This document shows positions 18,313-28,649 of a DNA stretch of 49,651 nucleotides, piece by piece. The notes beneath the pieces are model-generated. The model was given only the letters and a program-made list of their open reading frames with translations, searched no databases and had not been told where the DNA came from. The position numbers and the translations under genes are program-made. Source of the stretch: Phytophthora sp. 'mugwort'. Taxonomy: Eukaryota; Oomycota; Peronosporomycetes; Peronosporales; Peronosporaceae. The stretch lies in assembly GCA_033558025.1 (NCBI GenBank), contig JAUCEF010000084.1:1-49651 (forward strand). The letters are read 5' to 3'. Numbering within the stretch: the first letter of the stretch is position 1; each line of letters starts with the position of its first letter.

Positions 18313-18516
18313 ATGAATAAAAATAAAAAATTTTTTACCTATAAAAATAAAATTATTTTAACAAATGGATCTTCTTTAAAAATAACATCTATTAAGTATT
18401 TAAAAAATTATCAATTAAATTTAAGAATTTTTAAAGAAACAGATATTATTACAAATACAAATATCAATTTAAATAAAAGTAAATTAAATTTTATAAAAAA
18501 AAATAAATTAAATTAA
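18313..18516 (+). CDS. rpl31: Probable ribosomal protein bL31
   Basis: This is a 67-residue protein from the ATG at 18313. An earlier in-frame ATG at 18283 lies inside trnC and was not used. The core KNKIILTNGSSLKITSIKYL resembles the bL31 strand pattern (v.ltdGs.f...S). The family is encoded in several stramenopile mitochondrial genomes at small size. Its 3' end overlaps the convergent tatC stop region by 9 nt. Assignment is by pattern and context; similarity is weak. Confidence 0.6.
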   Translation: MNKNKKFFTYKNKIILTNGSSLKITSIKYLKNYQLNLRIFKETDIITNTNINLNKSKLNFIKKNKLN

Positions 18517-19251
18517 TTTATATTTATTTAAATATATTGAAATATAAATAAATATTTCAAAAAAAAAAAAAAAGATAAAATAAATTAATATAAAATTAAA
18601 TATATCTGGTGGTGTAATTAAAGCACTCAATAATATTATTTTTAAATAAAAGAATTTTCTTAAATTAATAATTATTTTAATTTTTAAAATATTATTTGAT
18701 ATAAAAAAAAATAAAGAAAAAAAATAAATAAATATTATAAATATATAAATAAAAGAAGAAAAAATAAAATCAAAATAATTATCAATTTTTGGTTCAAAAT
18801 AAATTGTTAAAAGATATAAATTTGAAAAATTTAAATTTAATAAAAAATCCCAAATATGTGGAATAATATTAGTAAAAATAAATTTTATTATAAAAAAATT
18901 AAAAATTATAAAAAAAATATAAAATTTTATAAAAATAAAATTTTCAAATTTATATAAACCTTTTGATAAAAAAAACCAAAATAATAAAAAACTTAATTGA
19001 ATTGTTATAAAAGTTGTTATGAAAATTGCTATAAAAATATTAGTAATAAAAATTTCAGTAATATTAGTAAAAATAAAATATTTTAACATATTTTTATTAA
19101 GTAAATTATTAACTAATAAATATATTAATTGATCAGAAAAATAATATGAAATTATAAAAAGATAAAAAAAAGTGATTAAAAGTATAAAAAAATTATATTT
19201 TAATTCAAATAAATGTAATTGTAAATAAGTTATTATTTTTTTTTTTTTCAT
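18508..19251 (-). CDS. tatC: Sec-independent protein translocase TatC
   Basis: This is the multi-spanning core of the twin-arginine translocase (also called mttB or ymf16) in the inner membrane. It has 247 residues with about six hydrophobic segments. The N-terminus HLFELKYNFFILLITFFYLF matches the conserved HL.ELr.R region. LIKPPD-like LSALITPPDIFNFILIYF near the C-terminus is the strongest signature. No tatA/B is seen. It is convergent with rpl31, with a 9-nt 3' overlap. Confidence 0.93.
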   Translation of the reverse strand: MKKKKIITYLQLHLFELKYNFFILLITFFYLFIISYYFSDQLIYLLVNNLLNKNMLKYFIFTNITEIFITNIFIAIFITTFITIQLSFLLFWFFLSKGLYKFENFIFIKFYIFFIIFNFFIIKFIFTNIIPHIWDFLLNLNFSNLYLLTIYFEPKIDNYFDFIFSSFIYIFIIFIYFFSLFFFISNNILKIKIIINLRKFFYLKIILLSALITPPDIFNFILIYFIFFFFFEIFIYISIYLNKYKLI

Positions 19252-19269
19252 ATATTTAAAAAAATATTA

Positions 19270-19352
19270 GCCTACTTGGTGAAATTGGTAAACACGATAG
19301 ATTTAAAATCTGTTCCCTTTTAGGGTTATTGGTTCAAGTCCAATAGTAGGTA
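19270..19352 (+). tRNA. trnL(taa): tRNA-Leu (UAA)
   Basis: This is a class II tRNA with anticodon arm ATAGA-TTTAAAA-TCTGT, a long variable arm and T-arm TTGG-TTCAAGT-CCAA. It is the first of two tandem leucine tRNAs upstream of nad11. Confidence 0.94.
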
Positions 19353-19360
19353 TTTTTATT

Positions 19361-19443
19361 ATCAAAGTGGTGAAATTGGTAAACACGTTACACTTAGGAT
19401 GTAAAGCTTAAAAGCGTTAAGGGTTCAAATCCCTTCTTTGATA
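19361..19443 (+). tRNA. trnL(tag): tRNA-Leu (UAG)
   Basis: This is a class II tRNA with acceptor ATCAAAG/CTTTGAT, anticodon arm TTACA-CTTAGGA-TGTAA and T-arm AAGGG-TTCAAAT-CCCTT. Its D-arm is almost identical to that of the adjacent trnL(UAA), which suggests an old duplication. Confidence 0.94.
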
Positions 19444-19525
19444 TTACTATAATAATATATTTTAAATAAAATATATCTTTTTAGTGAAAATAAATTTATA
19501 TTTTATTTAATTTTTTATCATTAAA

Positions 19526-21532
19526 ATGATTAATATATATATTAACAATATCGAATTAAAAGTTAATAAAAATTTAACAGTTTTACAAGCATGTAATAAT
19601 TTTAAAATTCAAATCCCTAAATTCTGTTTTCAAGAGAATTTACAAATTGCCGGTAATTGTCGTATGTGTTTAGTTGAAATCGAAAATTCCCCTAAACCTG
19701 TAGCTTCATGTGCAATGCCTTTAATACCAAATATGAAAATATTTACTAATACTCCTTTAGTACAAAAAGCACGTGAAAGTGTATTAGAATTTCTTTTAAT
19801 AAATCATCCATTAGATTGTCCTATTTGTGATCAAGCGTCAGAATGTGATTTACAAGATCAAACAATGATTTTTGGATCGGATCGTAGTCGTTTTTTTTTT
19901 AAAAAACGTGGCGTTGAAGATAAATATTGTGGTCCTTTTATTAAAACAATTATGACAAGATGTATTCATTGTACACGTTGTGTACGTTTTGCTAATGAAA
20001 TTTGTGGAATTGACGGTTTAGGTACAACAGGTCGTGGTAATAAAACTGAAATTAATTTTTATTCTTCAAATATTTTTAAATCCGAATTTTCTGGTAATTT
20101 AGTAGATTTATGTCCTGTTGGTGCATTAACTTCTAAACCCTATACTTTTAAAGCACGTTCTTGGGAATTAAAAAAAAAAGAGGGTATTGCTATTTTAGAT
20201 AGTATTGGTTCAAATATTAAAATTGATATTTTTAATAATGAAATTATACGTATTTTACCTAAAACTAATTTTAATATTAATAAAGAATGGATATCAGATA
20301 AAACAAGATATTTTTTTGATAGTTTAAAATATCAACGATTAAAATATCCATTATTAAAAGATAATCAAAACAATTTTCATAGGATTTCTTGGTTAGATGC
20401 TCTAAATATTATTAATAAAAAATTGATAATTACAGATAGTTTTAATGCTAAAAGTATTATTGGTGATTTAACTGATTTAGAATCTCTTTTTTTATTAAAA
20501 AAAAATTTAAATAAATTAGGAATTTCAAATGTAAATTATGAACAATTTTTAAAAAATCGACAAATTAAGATAAATTCTGATTTAGCTTCAAATTTTTTAT
20601 TTAATAATACTTTAAAATCTATTGAAGAATCTGATGTTTGTTTAATAATTGGTAGTGATATTCGTCAAGAAGGTTCTATTTTAAATATTCATTTAATTAA
20701 TCGTTTAAAAAAAGGAAATTTTAAAATAGCATATATCGGTAATAAAATTAATTTTACTTATCCAGTAAAACATTTAGGATTAACTTTTAAAACTTTAATA
20801 AATATTATTTTAGGAAAACATGTATTTTGTAAACAATTAAAAAAAGCAAAAAAACCTTTAATTATTATAGGTAGTAATATTTTAAATCAAAAAAATGGTT
20901 TTTTTTTATTATCAAAATTAAAAAATTTATCATTTATTAACCATAATATTAATTTCTTTAATTTTCAAACTTCTTTAATTAATTTTTTTGAAATTACTTT
21001 TCCAAAATCATTAAATATGTTAAATAATTCAAAATTATATTATTTATTTAATACAAATTTACAAAATAAATTAAAAATAACTAAAAATAGTTTTGTTATT
21101 TATCAAGGACATCATTTTACTAAAGATGCTCAAAATTCAAATCTAATTTTACCTGGATTAACTTTTTTAGAAAAAAATGGAATGTATATTAATTTAGAAG
21201 GTTTTATTCAAAAAAATGAACAAATTTTAAATGTAAATATAGAACAACGTAAAGATTCTATAATTTATAGAAATCTTTATAAATTTTTATTAAATAAAAA
21301 TCAATCTAAATCAGAAGCTTTTTTAAAAATTAAAGATATTTTACCTTATTTATTAAAAAAAAAAATAAAAATTATTTATAATTTTAGTTTTAATAAAAAA
21401 TTTTTAAAAATTAATATTAATTTTTTAGATTCATTAATTAAAAATAATTATTATACAAATATATTAGAACAATATTCAAAAATATTGATTAATTCTAATA
21501 AAATTTTCAAAAATCAATCAAAATTATTATGA
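19526..21532 (+). CDS. nad11: NADH dehydrogenase subunit 11 (75-kDa, full length)
   Basis: This is the iron-sulfur subunit of the complex I peripheral arm. It has 668 residues and keeps both the N-terminal Fe-S domain and the C-terminal molybdopterin-fold domain. The 2Fe-2S ligands are in CRMCLVEIE (after [11 protein letters not shown]), the His-Cys set in [19 protein letters not shown], and the N4-type cluster in RCIHCTRC with [10 protein letters not shown]. The frame ends in UGA, whose ATGA overlaps the nad1 start. From codon 146 onward the gene is inside the inverted repeat. Confidence 0.98.
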   Translation: MINIYINNIELKVNKNLTVLQACNNFKIQIPKFCFQENLQIAGNCRMCLVEIENSPKPVASCAMPLIPNMKIFTNTPLVQKARESVLEFLLINHPLDCPICDQASECDLQDQTMIFGSDRSRFFFKKRGVEDKYCGPFIKTIMTRCIHCTRCVRFANEICGIDGLGTTGRGNKTEINFYSSNIFKSEFSGNLVDLCPVGALTSKPYTFKARSWELKKKEGIAILDSIGSNIKIDIFNNEIIRILPKTNFNINKEWISDKTRYFFDSLKYQRLKYPLLKDNQNNFHRISWLDALNIINKKLIITDSFNAKSIIGDLTDLESLFLLKKNLNKLGISNVNYEQFLKNRQIKINSDLASNFLFNNTLKSIEESDVCLIIGSDIRQEGSILNIHLINRLKKGNFKIAYIGNKINFTYPVKHLGLTFKTLINIILGKHVFCKQLKKAKKPLIIIGSNILNQKNGFFLLSKLKNLSFINHNINFFNFQTSLINFFEITFPKSLNMLNNSKLYYLFNTNLQNKLKITKNSFVIYQGHHFTKDAQNSNLILPGLTFLEKNGMYINLEGFIQKNEQILNVNIEQRKDSIIYRNLYKFLLNKNQSKSEAFLKIKDILPYLLKKKIKIIYNFSFNKKFLKININFLDSLIKNNYYTNILEQYSKILINSNKIFKNQSKLL

Positions 21533-22511
21533 TATACACAATTTTAAAATTTTTAATTTTCATATTACCTTTATTAATTGCTGTGGCTTATTTTACTTTA
21601 GTTGAACGTAAAATATTAGCTTCTATTCAAAGAAGAAGAGGACCTAATGTTGTAGGTACTTTTGGATTATTACAACCATTAGCTGATGGTCTTAAATTAT
21701 TCGTAAAAGAAACAATTTTACCAAGTAATGCTGATGTAATTTTATTTATATTTGCACCTATTTTAGCTTTTTTTTTAAGTCTATTAAGTTGGACAATAAT
21801 ACCTTTAGGTTTTGGTATGTTTTTTACTGAATTAAATATTGGTATTTTATATTTAATAGCAATTTCATCTTTAGGTGTATACGGTGTTATTATAGGTGGT
21901 TGGTCAAGTAATTCTAAATATTCGTTTTTAGGGGCTTTAAGATCAACAGCACAAATGATTTCATATGAATTAACTATTGGGTTTTCAATTCTTTCAGTAA
22001 TTGTTTGTGCAAAATCTTTAAATTTAATTTCTATTATTTGGGCACAAAAAACGGTATGGTATTGTTTTCCTCTTTTTCCTATTTTTATAATTTTTTTTAT
22101 ATCTTGTTTAGCAGAAACAAATCGACATCCCTTTGATTTACCTGAAGCTGAAGCTGAATTAGTTTCAGGTTATAATGTAGAATATTCTGCAATGGGTTTT
22201 GCATTATTTTTTTTAGGTGAATATGCTAATATGTTATTAATGAGTAGTTTAACTACGATTTTATTTTTAGGTGGTTGGTTAGCACCTTTCCCTTTTAGTA
22301 TAAATTGTATTAATTTTTTACCCGGATCTTTTTGGTTTAGTATTAAAATTTGTTTTTTTGTGTTGTTTTATTTGTAGTTGCTCGAGCTATTTTACCTCGA
22401 TATCGTTATGACCAATTAATGCGTTTAGGTTGGAAAGTATTTCTACCTTTTTCATTATCCTGGTTTTTATATACTGCAAGTATTTTAATAAGTTTTAATT
22501 GGTTAATTTAA
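21529..22511 (+). pseudogene. nad1: NADH dehydrogenase subunit 1, frameshifted copy
   Basis: This left-arm copy matches the intact nad1 at 23177-24157 for 280 residues. A 2-nt insertion (GT) near 22360-22363, after IKICFFV, then shifts the frame to a stop at 22375-22377. The original stop remains at 22509-22511. The missing part covers the last transmembrane region. The insertion may be a sequencing error in one arm, because every other base compared agrees. Confidence 0.85.
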
Positions 22512-22513
22512 TT

Positions 22514-22816
22514 ATGAATATTTTAAATCATTTTATTTTTACTTTTTTTTTATTCTGTCTTGGATTATTTGGTATAATTTTAAATAGACAGAATATTATT
22601 ATTATTTTAATGTCTATTGAATTATTATTATTATCAATTAATTTAAATTTTATTTATTTTGCAGTTTTAATTGATGATATAATAGGACAAGTTTTTTCTT
22701 TATTAATTTTAACAGTAGCTGCAGCAGAATCAGCTATTGGATTAGCTATTATGATTATTTTCTTTAAATTATATGGAGATATTTCAATTTATAAAATAAA
22801 TTTATTATCATTATAA
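22514..22816 (+). CDS. nad4L: NADH dehydrogenase subunit 4L (left-arm copy)
   Basis: This small membrane subunit of complex I has 100 residues from the ATG at 22514. An in-frame TTG 15 nt upstream lies in the nad1 tail and is not needed. It has three hydrophobic helices, with MSIELLLLSINLNFIYF and LTVAAAESAIGLAIMII containing the family's conserved Glu residues. It starts 2 nt after the nad1 stop. The identical inverted copy is at 22872-23174. Confidence 0.95.
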   Translation: MNILNHFIFTFFLFCLGLFGIILNRQNIIIILMSIELLLLSINLNFIYFAVLIDDIIGQVFSLLILTVAAAESAIGLAIMIIFFKLYGDISIYKINLLSL

Positions 22817-22821
22817 TAAAT

Positions 22822-22933
22822 TTATTTTCTTTAAATTATATGGAGATATTTCAATTTATAAAATAAATTTATTATAATGATAATAAATTTATTTTATAAA
22901 TTGAAATATCTCCATATAATTTAAAGAAAATAA
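22822..22933. repeat. 54-bp perfect hairpin with AATG loop at the repeat centre
   Basis: Positions 22822-22875 are a second forward copy of the nad4L 3' end (original at 22755-22808, offset 67). They pair base for base with 22880-22933, leaving a 4-nt loop AATG at 22876-22879. The repeat centre therefore reads forward, forward, inverted. This offers two alternative folds: 2.87-kb arms with a 31-nt loop (22829-22859), or this short hairpin. Confidence 0.9.
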
Positions 22934-23174
22934 TCATAATAGCTAATCCAATAGCTGATTCTGCTGCAGCTACTGTTAAAATTAATAAAGAAAAAACTTG
23001 TCCTATTATATCATCAATTAAAACTGCAAAATAAATAAAATTTAAATTAATTGATAATAATAATAATTCAATAGACATTAAAATAATAATAATATTCTGT
23101 CTATTTAAAATTATACCAAATAATCCAAGACAGAATAAAAAAAAAGTAAAAATAAAATGATTTAAAATATTCAT
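22872..23174 (-). CDS. nad4L: NADH dehydrogenase subunit 4L (right-arm copy)
   Basis: The 100-residue protein is identical to the left-arm copy. It is preceded by intact nad1 with 2 nt between stop and start, so this arm holds a functional nad1-nad4L pair. Its last codons lie inside the central 54-bp hairpin. Confidence 0.95.
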   Translation of the reverse strand: MNILNHFIFTFFLFCLGLFGIILNRQNIIIILMSIELLLLSINLNFIYFAVLIDDIIGQVFSLLILTVAAAESAIGLAIMIIFFKLYGDISIYKINLLSL

Positions 23175-23176
23175 AA

Positions 23177-24157
23177 TTAAATTAACCAATTAAAACTTAT
23201 TAAAATACTTGCAGTATATAAAAACCAGGATAATGAAAAAGGTAGAAATACTTTCCAACCTAAACGCATTAATTGGTCATAACGATATCGAGGTAAAATA
23301 GCTCGAGCAACTACAAATAAAACAACAAAAAAACAAATTTTAATACTAAACCAAAAAGATCCGGGTAAAAAATTAATACAATTTATACTAAAAGGGAAAG
23401 GTGCTAACCAACCACCTAAAAATAAAATCGTAGTTAAACTACTCATTAATAACATATTAGCATATTCACCTAAAAAAAATAATGCAAAACCCATTGCAGA
23501 ATATTCTACATTATAACCTGAAACTAATTCAGCTTCAGCTTCAGGTAAATCAAAGGGATGTCGATTTGTTTCTGCTAAACAAGATATAAAAAAAATTATA
23601 AAAATAGGAAAAAGAGGAAAACAATACCATACCGTTTTTTGTGCCCAAATAATAGAAATTAAATTTAAAGATTTTGCACAAACAATTACTGAAAGAATTG
23701 AAAACCCAATAGTTAATTCATATGAAATCATTTGTGCTGTTGATCTTAAAGCCCCTAAAAACGAATATTTAGAATTACTTGACCAACCACCTATAATAAC
23801 ACCGTATACACCTAAAGATGAAATTGCTATTAAATATAAAATACCAATATTTAATTCAGTAAAAAACATACCAAAACCTAAAGGTATTATTGTCCAACTT
23901 AATAGACTTAAAAAAAAAGCTAAAATAGGTGCAAATATAAATAAAATTACATCAGCATTACTTGGTAAAATTGTTTCTTTTACGAATAATTTAAGACCAT
24001 CAGCTAATGGTTGTAATAATCCAAAAGTACCTACAACATTAGGTCCTCTTCTTCTTTGAATAGAAGCTAATATTTTACGTTCAACTAAAGTAAAATAAGC
24101 CACAGCAATTAATAAAGGTAATATGAAAATTAAAAATTTTAAAATTGTGTATATCAT
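23177..24157 (-). CDS. nad1: NADH dehydrogenase subunit 1 (intact copy)
   Basis: This membrane subunit of complex I forms much of the ubiquinone-binding tunnel. It has 326 residues, the usual length. Signatures are [25 protein letters not shown]-type region [20 protein letters not shown] with VSGYNVEY, and the C-terminal [20 protein letters not shown]. Its start overlaps the end of the truncated nad11 copy by 4 nt (ATGA), as in the left arm. Confidence 0.97.
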   Translation of the reverse strand: MIYTILKFLIFILPLLIAVAYFTLVERKILASIQRRRGPNVVGTFGLLQPLADGLKLFVKETILPSNADVILFIFAPILAFFLSLLSWTIIPLGFGMFFTELNIGILYLIAISSLGVYGVIIGGWSSNSKYSFLGALRSTAQMISYELTIGFSILSVIVCAKSLNLISIIWAQKTVWYCFPLFPIFIIFFISCLAETNRHPFDLPEAEAELVSGYNVEYSAMGFALFFLGEYANMLLMSSLTTILFLGGWLAPFPFSINCINFLPGSFWFSIKICFFVVLFVVARAILPRYRYDQLMRLGWKVFLPFSLSWFLYTASILISFNWLI

Positions 24158-25725
24158 AATAATTTTGATTGATTTTTGAAAATTTTATTAGAATTAATCA
24201 ATATTTTTGAATATTGTTCTAATATATTTGTATAATAATTATTTTTAATTAATGAATCTAAAAAATTAATATTAATTTTTAAAAATTTTTTATTAAAACT
24301 AAAATTATAAATAATTTTTATTTTTTTTTTTAATAAATAAGGTAAAATATCTTTAATTTTTAAAAAAGCTTCTGATTTAGATTGATTTTTATTTAATAAA
24401 AATTTATAAAGATTTCTATAAATTATAGAATCTTTACGTTGTTCTATATTTACATTTAAAATTTGTTCATTTTTTTGAATAAAACCTTCTAAATTAATAT
24501 ACATTCCATTTTTTTCTAAAAAAGTTAATCCAGGTAAAATTAGATTTGAATTTTGAGCATCTTTAGTAAAATGATGTCCTTGATAAATAACAAAACTATT
24601 TTTAGTTATTTTTAATTTATTTTGTAAATTTGTATTAAATAAATAATATAATTTTGAATTATTTAACATATTTAATGATTTTGGAAAAGTAATTTCAAAA
24701 AAATTAATTAAAGAAGTTTGAAAATTAAAGAAATTAATATTATGGTTAATAAATGATAAATTTTTTAATTTTGATAATAAAAAAAAACCATTTTTTTGAT
24801 TTAAAATATTACTACCTATAATAATTAAAGGTTTTTTTGCTTTTTTTAATTGTTTACAAAATACATGTTTTCCTAAAATAATATTTATTAAAGTTTTAAA
24901 AGTTAATCCTAAATGTTTTACTGGATAAGTAAAATTAATTTTATTACCGATATATGCTATTTTAAAATTTCCTTTTTTTAAACGATTAATTAAATGAATA
25001 TTTAAAATAGAACCTTCTTGACGAATATCACTACCAATTATTAAACAAACATCAGATTCTTCAATAGATTTTAAAGTATTATTAAATAAAAAATTTGAAG
25101 CTAAATCAGAATTTATCTTAATTTGTCGATTTTTTAAAAATTGTTCATAATTTACATTTGAAATTCCTAATTTATTTAAATTTTTTTTTAATAAAAAAAG
25201 AGATTCTAAATCAGTTAAATCACCAATAATACTTTTAGCATTAAAACTATCTGTAATTATCAATTTTTTATTAATAATATTTAGAGCATCTAACCAAGAA
25301 ATCCTATGAAAATTGTTTTGATTATCTTTTAATAATGGATATTTTAATCGTTGATATTTTAAACTATCAAAAAAATATCTTGTTTTATCTGATATCCATT
25401 CTTTATTAATATTAAAATTAGTTTTAGGTAAAATACGTATAATTTCATTATTAAAAATATCAATTTTAATATTTGAACCAATACTATCTAAAATAGCAAT
25501 ACCCTCTTTTTTTTTTAATTCCCAAGAACGTGCTTTAAAAGTATAGGGTTTAGAAGTTAATGCACCAACAGGACATAAATCTACTAAATTACCAGAAAAT
25601 TCGGATTTAAAAATATTTGAAGAATAAAAATTAATTTCAGTTTTATTACCACGACCTGTTGTACCTAAACCGTCAATTCCACAAATTTCATTAGCAAAAC
25701 GTACACAACGTGTACAATGAATACA
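24154..25725 (-). pseudogene. nad11: NADH dehydrogenase subunit 11, 5'-truncated copy
   Basis: This right-arm copy corresponds to codons 146-668 of nad11, starting at CIHCTRC. It lacks the start, the 2Fe-2S ligands and the first 4Fe-4S set. It joins cob-side sequence 7 nt from the cob stop with no proper ATG, so it should not yield a working subunit. The frame is open throughout, which implies recent origin or ongoing gene conversion with the left arm. Confidence 0.9.
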
Positions 25726-25732
25726 ATTTAAA

Positions 25733-26908
25733 TTATTTATTTTTATTTATTAAAGATTTTTTATTAATATTATAACGTACTAAATAAGTTTCTAATTTAC
25801 CTAAAAATGGTATAATTATTATAAAAAAAAAAAAATAATAAATCATACTTATAATACCAATTTCAGTATAAGGATATTCAACTGGACATTGTCCAACCCA
25901 ACCTAATAATAAAAAAGCTATAACTAATAACCAATAACAAATTTTAAATATAGGTCTAAAAGCTGTACTTCTAATTTCAGATGAATTTGTAAAAGGTATT
26001 GTTAATAAAATAAGTAATGAACCAAACATAGCTATAACACCGCCAATTTTATTAGGAATAGATCTTAAAATTGCATAAAACGGTAAAAAATACCATTCTG
26101 GTACGATATGTAAAGGTGTTTTCATTGGATTTGCTTCAATATAATTATCGGGATGACCTAATGTATTAGGATAAAAAAAAATAAAAATAAAGAAAATCAA
26201 AAATAAGATCATTAATCCAAATAAATCTTTAGTATAAAAATATGGATAAAAAGGTATATTTTCATTTTTTAATGTAATACCTAAAGGATTATTTGAACCA
26301 ACTTCATGTAATAAAATTAAATGTATCAATACGGCACCCACAATTATAAAAGGTAATGTAAAATGTAAACTAAAAAAACGATTTAATGTTGGATTATCAA
26401 CAGCAAATCCGCCCCAAAGCCAATCAACAATATCTTTTCCTATTAAGGGTATTGCAGAAAATAAATTAGTAATAACAGTTGCACCCCAAAAACTCATTTG
26501 TCCCCAAGGTAAAACATAACCCATAAAAGCTGTAGCCATCATTAAAATAAAAATAATTACACCAGAAGACCATATAGCTTCTCTTGGTGTGATATAAGAA
26601 CCATAATATAAACCACGAAAAATATGAATATATACAACAATAAAAAAAAAAGATGCTCCATTTGCATGTGTATATCTAATTAACCAACCATTATTTACAT
26701 CTCTCATAATATGTTCAACACTATTAAAAGCTAAATCAATATGTGGAGTATAATGCATTGCTAAAAAAATACCTGTTAAAATTTGTATTACTAACATAAT
26801 ACCAGCTAACGAACCGAATCCAAAAAAATAATTTAAATTAATAGGTGTAGGATAATCTATTAAATGATTATTAAGAATCGCAAATAATGATTTTTTATTC
26901 CATCTCAT
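25733..26908 (-). CDS. cob: Cytochrome b
   Basis: This is the membrane core of complex III, carrying haems bL and bH and both quinone sites. It has 391 residues from the ATG at 26906-26908 ([10 protein letters not shown]). The open frame extends 10 codons further upstream to 26938, but family alignment favours this start. Motifs include [40 protein letters not shown], and [18 protein letters not shown] with the PEWY Qo motif. The stop codon abuts the inverted-repeat end, so cob is intact. No introns. Confidence 0.97.
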   Translation of the reverse strand: MRWNKKSLFAILNNHLIDYPTPINLNYFFGFGSLAGIMLVIQILTGIFLAMHYTPHIDLAFNSVEHIMRDVNNGWLIRYTHANGASFFFIVVYIHIFRGLYYGSYITPREAIWSSGVIIFILMMATAFMGYVLPWGQMSFWGATVITNLFSAIPLIGKDIVDWLWGGFAVDNPTLNRFFSLHFTLPFIIVGAVLIHLILLHEVGSNNPLGITLKNENIPFYPYFYTKDLFGLMILFLIFFIFIFFYPNTLGHPDNYIEANPMKTPLHIVPEWYFLPFYAILRSIPNKIGGVIAMFGSLLILLTIPFTNSSEIRSTAFRPIFKICYWLLVIAFLLLGWVGQCPVEYPYTEIGIISMIYYFFFFIIIIPFLGKLETYLVRYNINKKSLINKNK

Positions 26909-26955
26909 AATATGAAATGAAAAATTACCTAAAAGCAAAAATAATTAATAAAATA

Positions 26956-27522
26956 TTACATATTTATTTTATTATTCCAAGGATTATTAAATTCAAATAA
27001 TCGGTATTGTTGTGATAAATTAATGGGTTCATAAACAACACGTTTTTTTAATTCATTATAAAAAATTTCTAAAAAACCACTTAAAGGGAAATCTTTACGT
27101 AAAGGATGTCCTTCAAAACCATAATCTGTTAAAATCCGTCTTAAATCGGGATGGTATAAAAAAAAAATACCAAACATATCCCAAACTTCTCTTTCACACC
27201 AATTGGCTGATTGATATATTTTTATAATTGAATCTACCGGTTGTAATTCATTAATTATTATTTTAATTTTTAAACGACTATTAAAACGAATACTTAATAA
27301 ATTATAAATTATTTCAAAACGTTTTTTTTTATTAATATAATCTATAACACAAATTTCTGATAATACTTTAAATTGAGTATTTGTATGATTTTTTAAAAAA
27401 AATAAAATAGGAATTAAATTTTTTGTAGAAATATTTATACATAATTCATTTTTATATAAAGTATAATTTATTATTGGTAAAATCTGTAATAAATATTGAC
27501 TAAATTTTTTTAATACTTTCAT
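26956..27522 (-). CDS. nad9: NADH dehydrogenase subunit 9 (30-kDa)
   Basis: This hydrophilic subunit lies in the peripheral arm of complex I, near the N2 cluster. It has 188 residues, the typical mitochondrial length. The C-terminal signature ANWCEREVWDMFGIFFLYHP followed by DLRRILTDYGFEGHPLRKDF is very clear. It lies between atp9 and cob. A 24-bp perfect palindrome lies 9 nt upstream of its start. Confidence 0.97.
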   Translation of the reverse strand: MKVLKKFSQYLLQILPIINYTLYKNELCINISTKNLIPILFFLKNHTNTQFKVLSEICVIDYINKKKRFEIIYNLLSIRFNSRLKIKIIINELQPVDSIIKIYQSANWCEREVWDMFGIFFLYHPDLRRILTDYGFEGHPLRKDFPLSGFLEIFYNELKKRVVYEPINLSQQYRLFEFNNPWNNKINM

Positions 27523-27531
27523 AAATAAAAA

Positions 27532-27555
27532 ATAATTATAAATATTTATAATTAT
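27532..27555. repeat. 24-bp perfect palindrome upstream of nad9
   Basis: ATAATTATAAATATTTATAA then TTAT is self-complementary over 24 bp. It sits 9 nt before the nad9 start codon on the minus strand, inside the 163-bp atp9-nad9 spacer. A processing signal is possible. AT-rich palindromes also arise easily by chance. Confidence 0.45.
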
Positions 27556-27685
27556 AAATATTTATATATTAAAAAAATAAATAATTTTTTTTCTAAAATA
27601 AATACTATAACCAGTATTAGTATATATATAACATAAAATACGATAAAAATTAATTTTTATCATATTTTTCAGGATTTAATTTTAA

Positions 27686-27937
<252 letters not shown>

Positions 27938-28151
27938 TTATTTAAAATATCTTAAAGAATAAACTTTTTTAGAATATTTAATTATATAAAAAATTTTAAA
28001 TTATATATAATATTATTATATACTTTAACTAATTTTAAATTAAAATATAATTTTATTAAAAAAAATTATATTAAAATTAATATAGTTAAAATAATTTTAT
28101 AAAAATTTTTTTAATTTAATAACAATAAATTTTTTTATATTTTTAAATAAT

Positions 28152-28505
28152 TTACCATTCTAAAGCATCACTACACCAAATATAAATAAAACCTATAACT
28201 AATTCAACTAAAAATTCAATCATAGTCCAAAATCCCCATGAAAAATTTGAACTTAAAGTTAAAACCCAAGGAAAAATAAAAACAGCTTCTAAATCAAAAA
28301 TAATAAAAAGGATAGCTACTAAATAAAATTTTACATCAAAAATTTTTCTAGCATCATCATAAGGATTAAATCCACATTCATAGGCTGTTAACTTTTCTAA
28401 ATCATCTTTTTGTTTAATTAAACTAAAAGATAAAATGAAAATTAAAATTGATAAAAATAAACTTAATATTAAGAATATAAAAATATTTGAATAATTTAAT
28501 AACAT
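28152..28505 (-). CDS. nad3: NADH dehydrogenase subunit 3
   Basis: This membrane subunit of complex I has 117 residues from the ATG at 28503-28505 (MLLNYSNIFIF). The open frame continues upstream through trnD, which was excluded. The conserved TAYECGFNPYDDARKIFDVK loop, with the cysteine of the active/deactive switch, and FYLVAILFIIFDLEAVFIFP are present. Confidence 0.97.
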   Translation of the reverse strand: MLLNYSNIFIFLILSLFLSILIFILSFSLIKQKDDLEKLTAYECGFNPYDDARKIFDVKFYLVAILFIIFDLEAVFIFPWVLTLSSNFSWGFWTMIEFLVELVIGFIYIWCSDALEW

Positions 28506-28540
28506 ATTTATAAATTTTTTTAAATATAATAAATTTAAAC

Positions 28541-28613
28541 GGAAAAAACGGGACTTGAACCCGCGACTTATAGCGTGACAAGCTACCACTCTAACCAACT
28601 GAGCTATTTTTCC
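28541..28613 (-). tRNA. trnD(gtc): tRNA-Asp (GUC)
   Basis: The minus-strand cloverleaf has acceptor GGAAAAA/TTTTTCC, D-arm AGCTCAGTTGGTTAGAG, anticodon loop TTGTCAC and T-arm GCGGG-TTCAAGT-CCCGT. It lies between atp6 and nad3. Confidence 0.93.
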
Positions 28614-28649
28614 AATATAAAATATTATATCTTATTTTTGTATATTTTA

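Larger units (their letters stand above)
19961..22828 (+). repeat. Inverted repeat, left arm (about 2.87 kb)
   Basis: This arm is the reverse complement of 22860-25725. It starts in nad11 codon 146 and runs through nad1 and nad4L. The arms appear identical except for a GT inserted near 22360-22363 in this arm. The spacer is 31 nt. Confidence 0.93.
22860..25725 (-). repeat. Inverted repeat, right arm (about 2.87 kb)
   Basis: This is the reverse complement of 19961-22828. It ends seven bases before the cob stop codon. It carries intact nad4L and nad1 and a 5'-truncated nad11. Confidence 0.93.

Noticed and set aside
24154..25263. Separate 369-residue gene starting [10 protein letters not shown]
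   Set aside because: The first codon is TTG inside the truncated nad11 copy. It is the C-terminal part of nad11, not a distinct gene.
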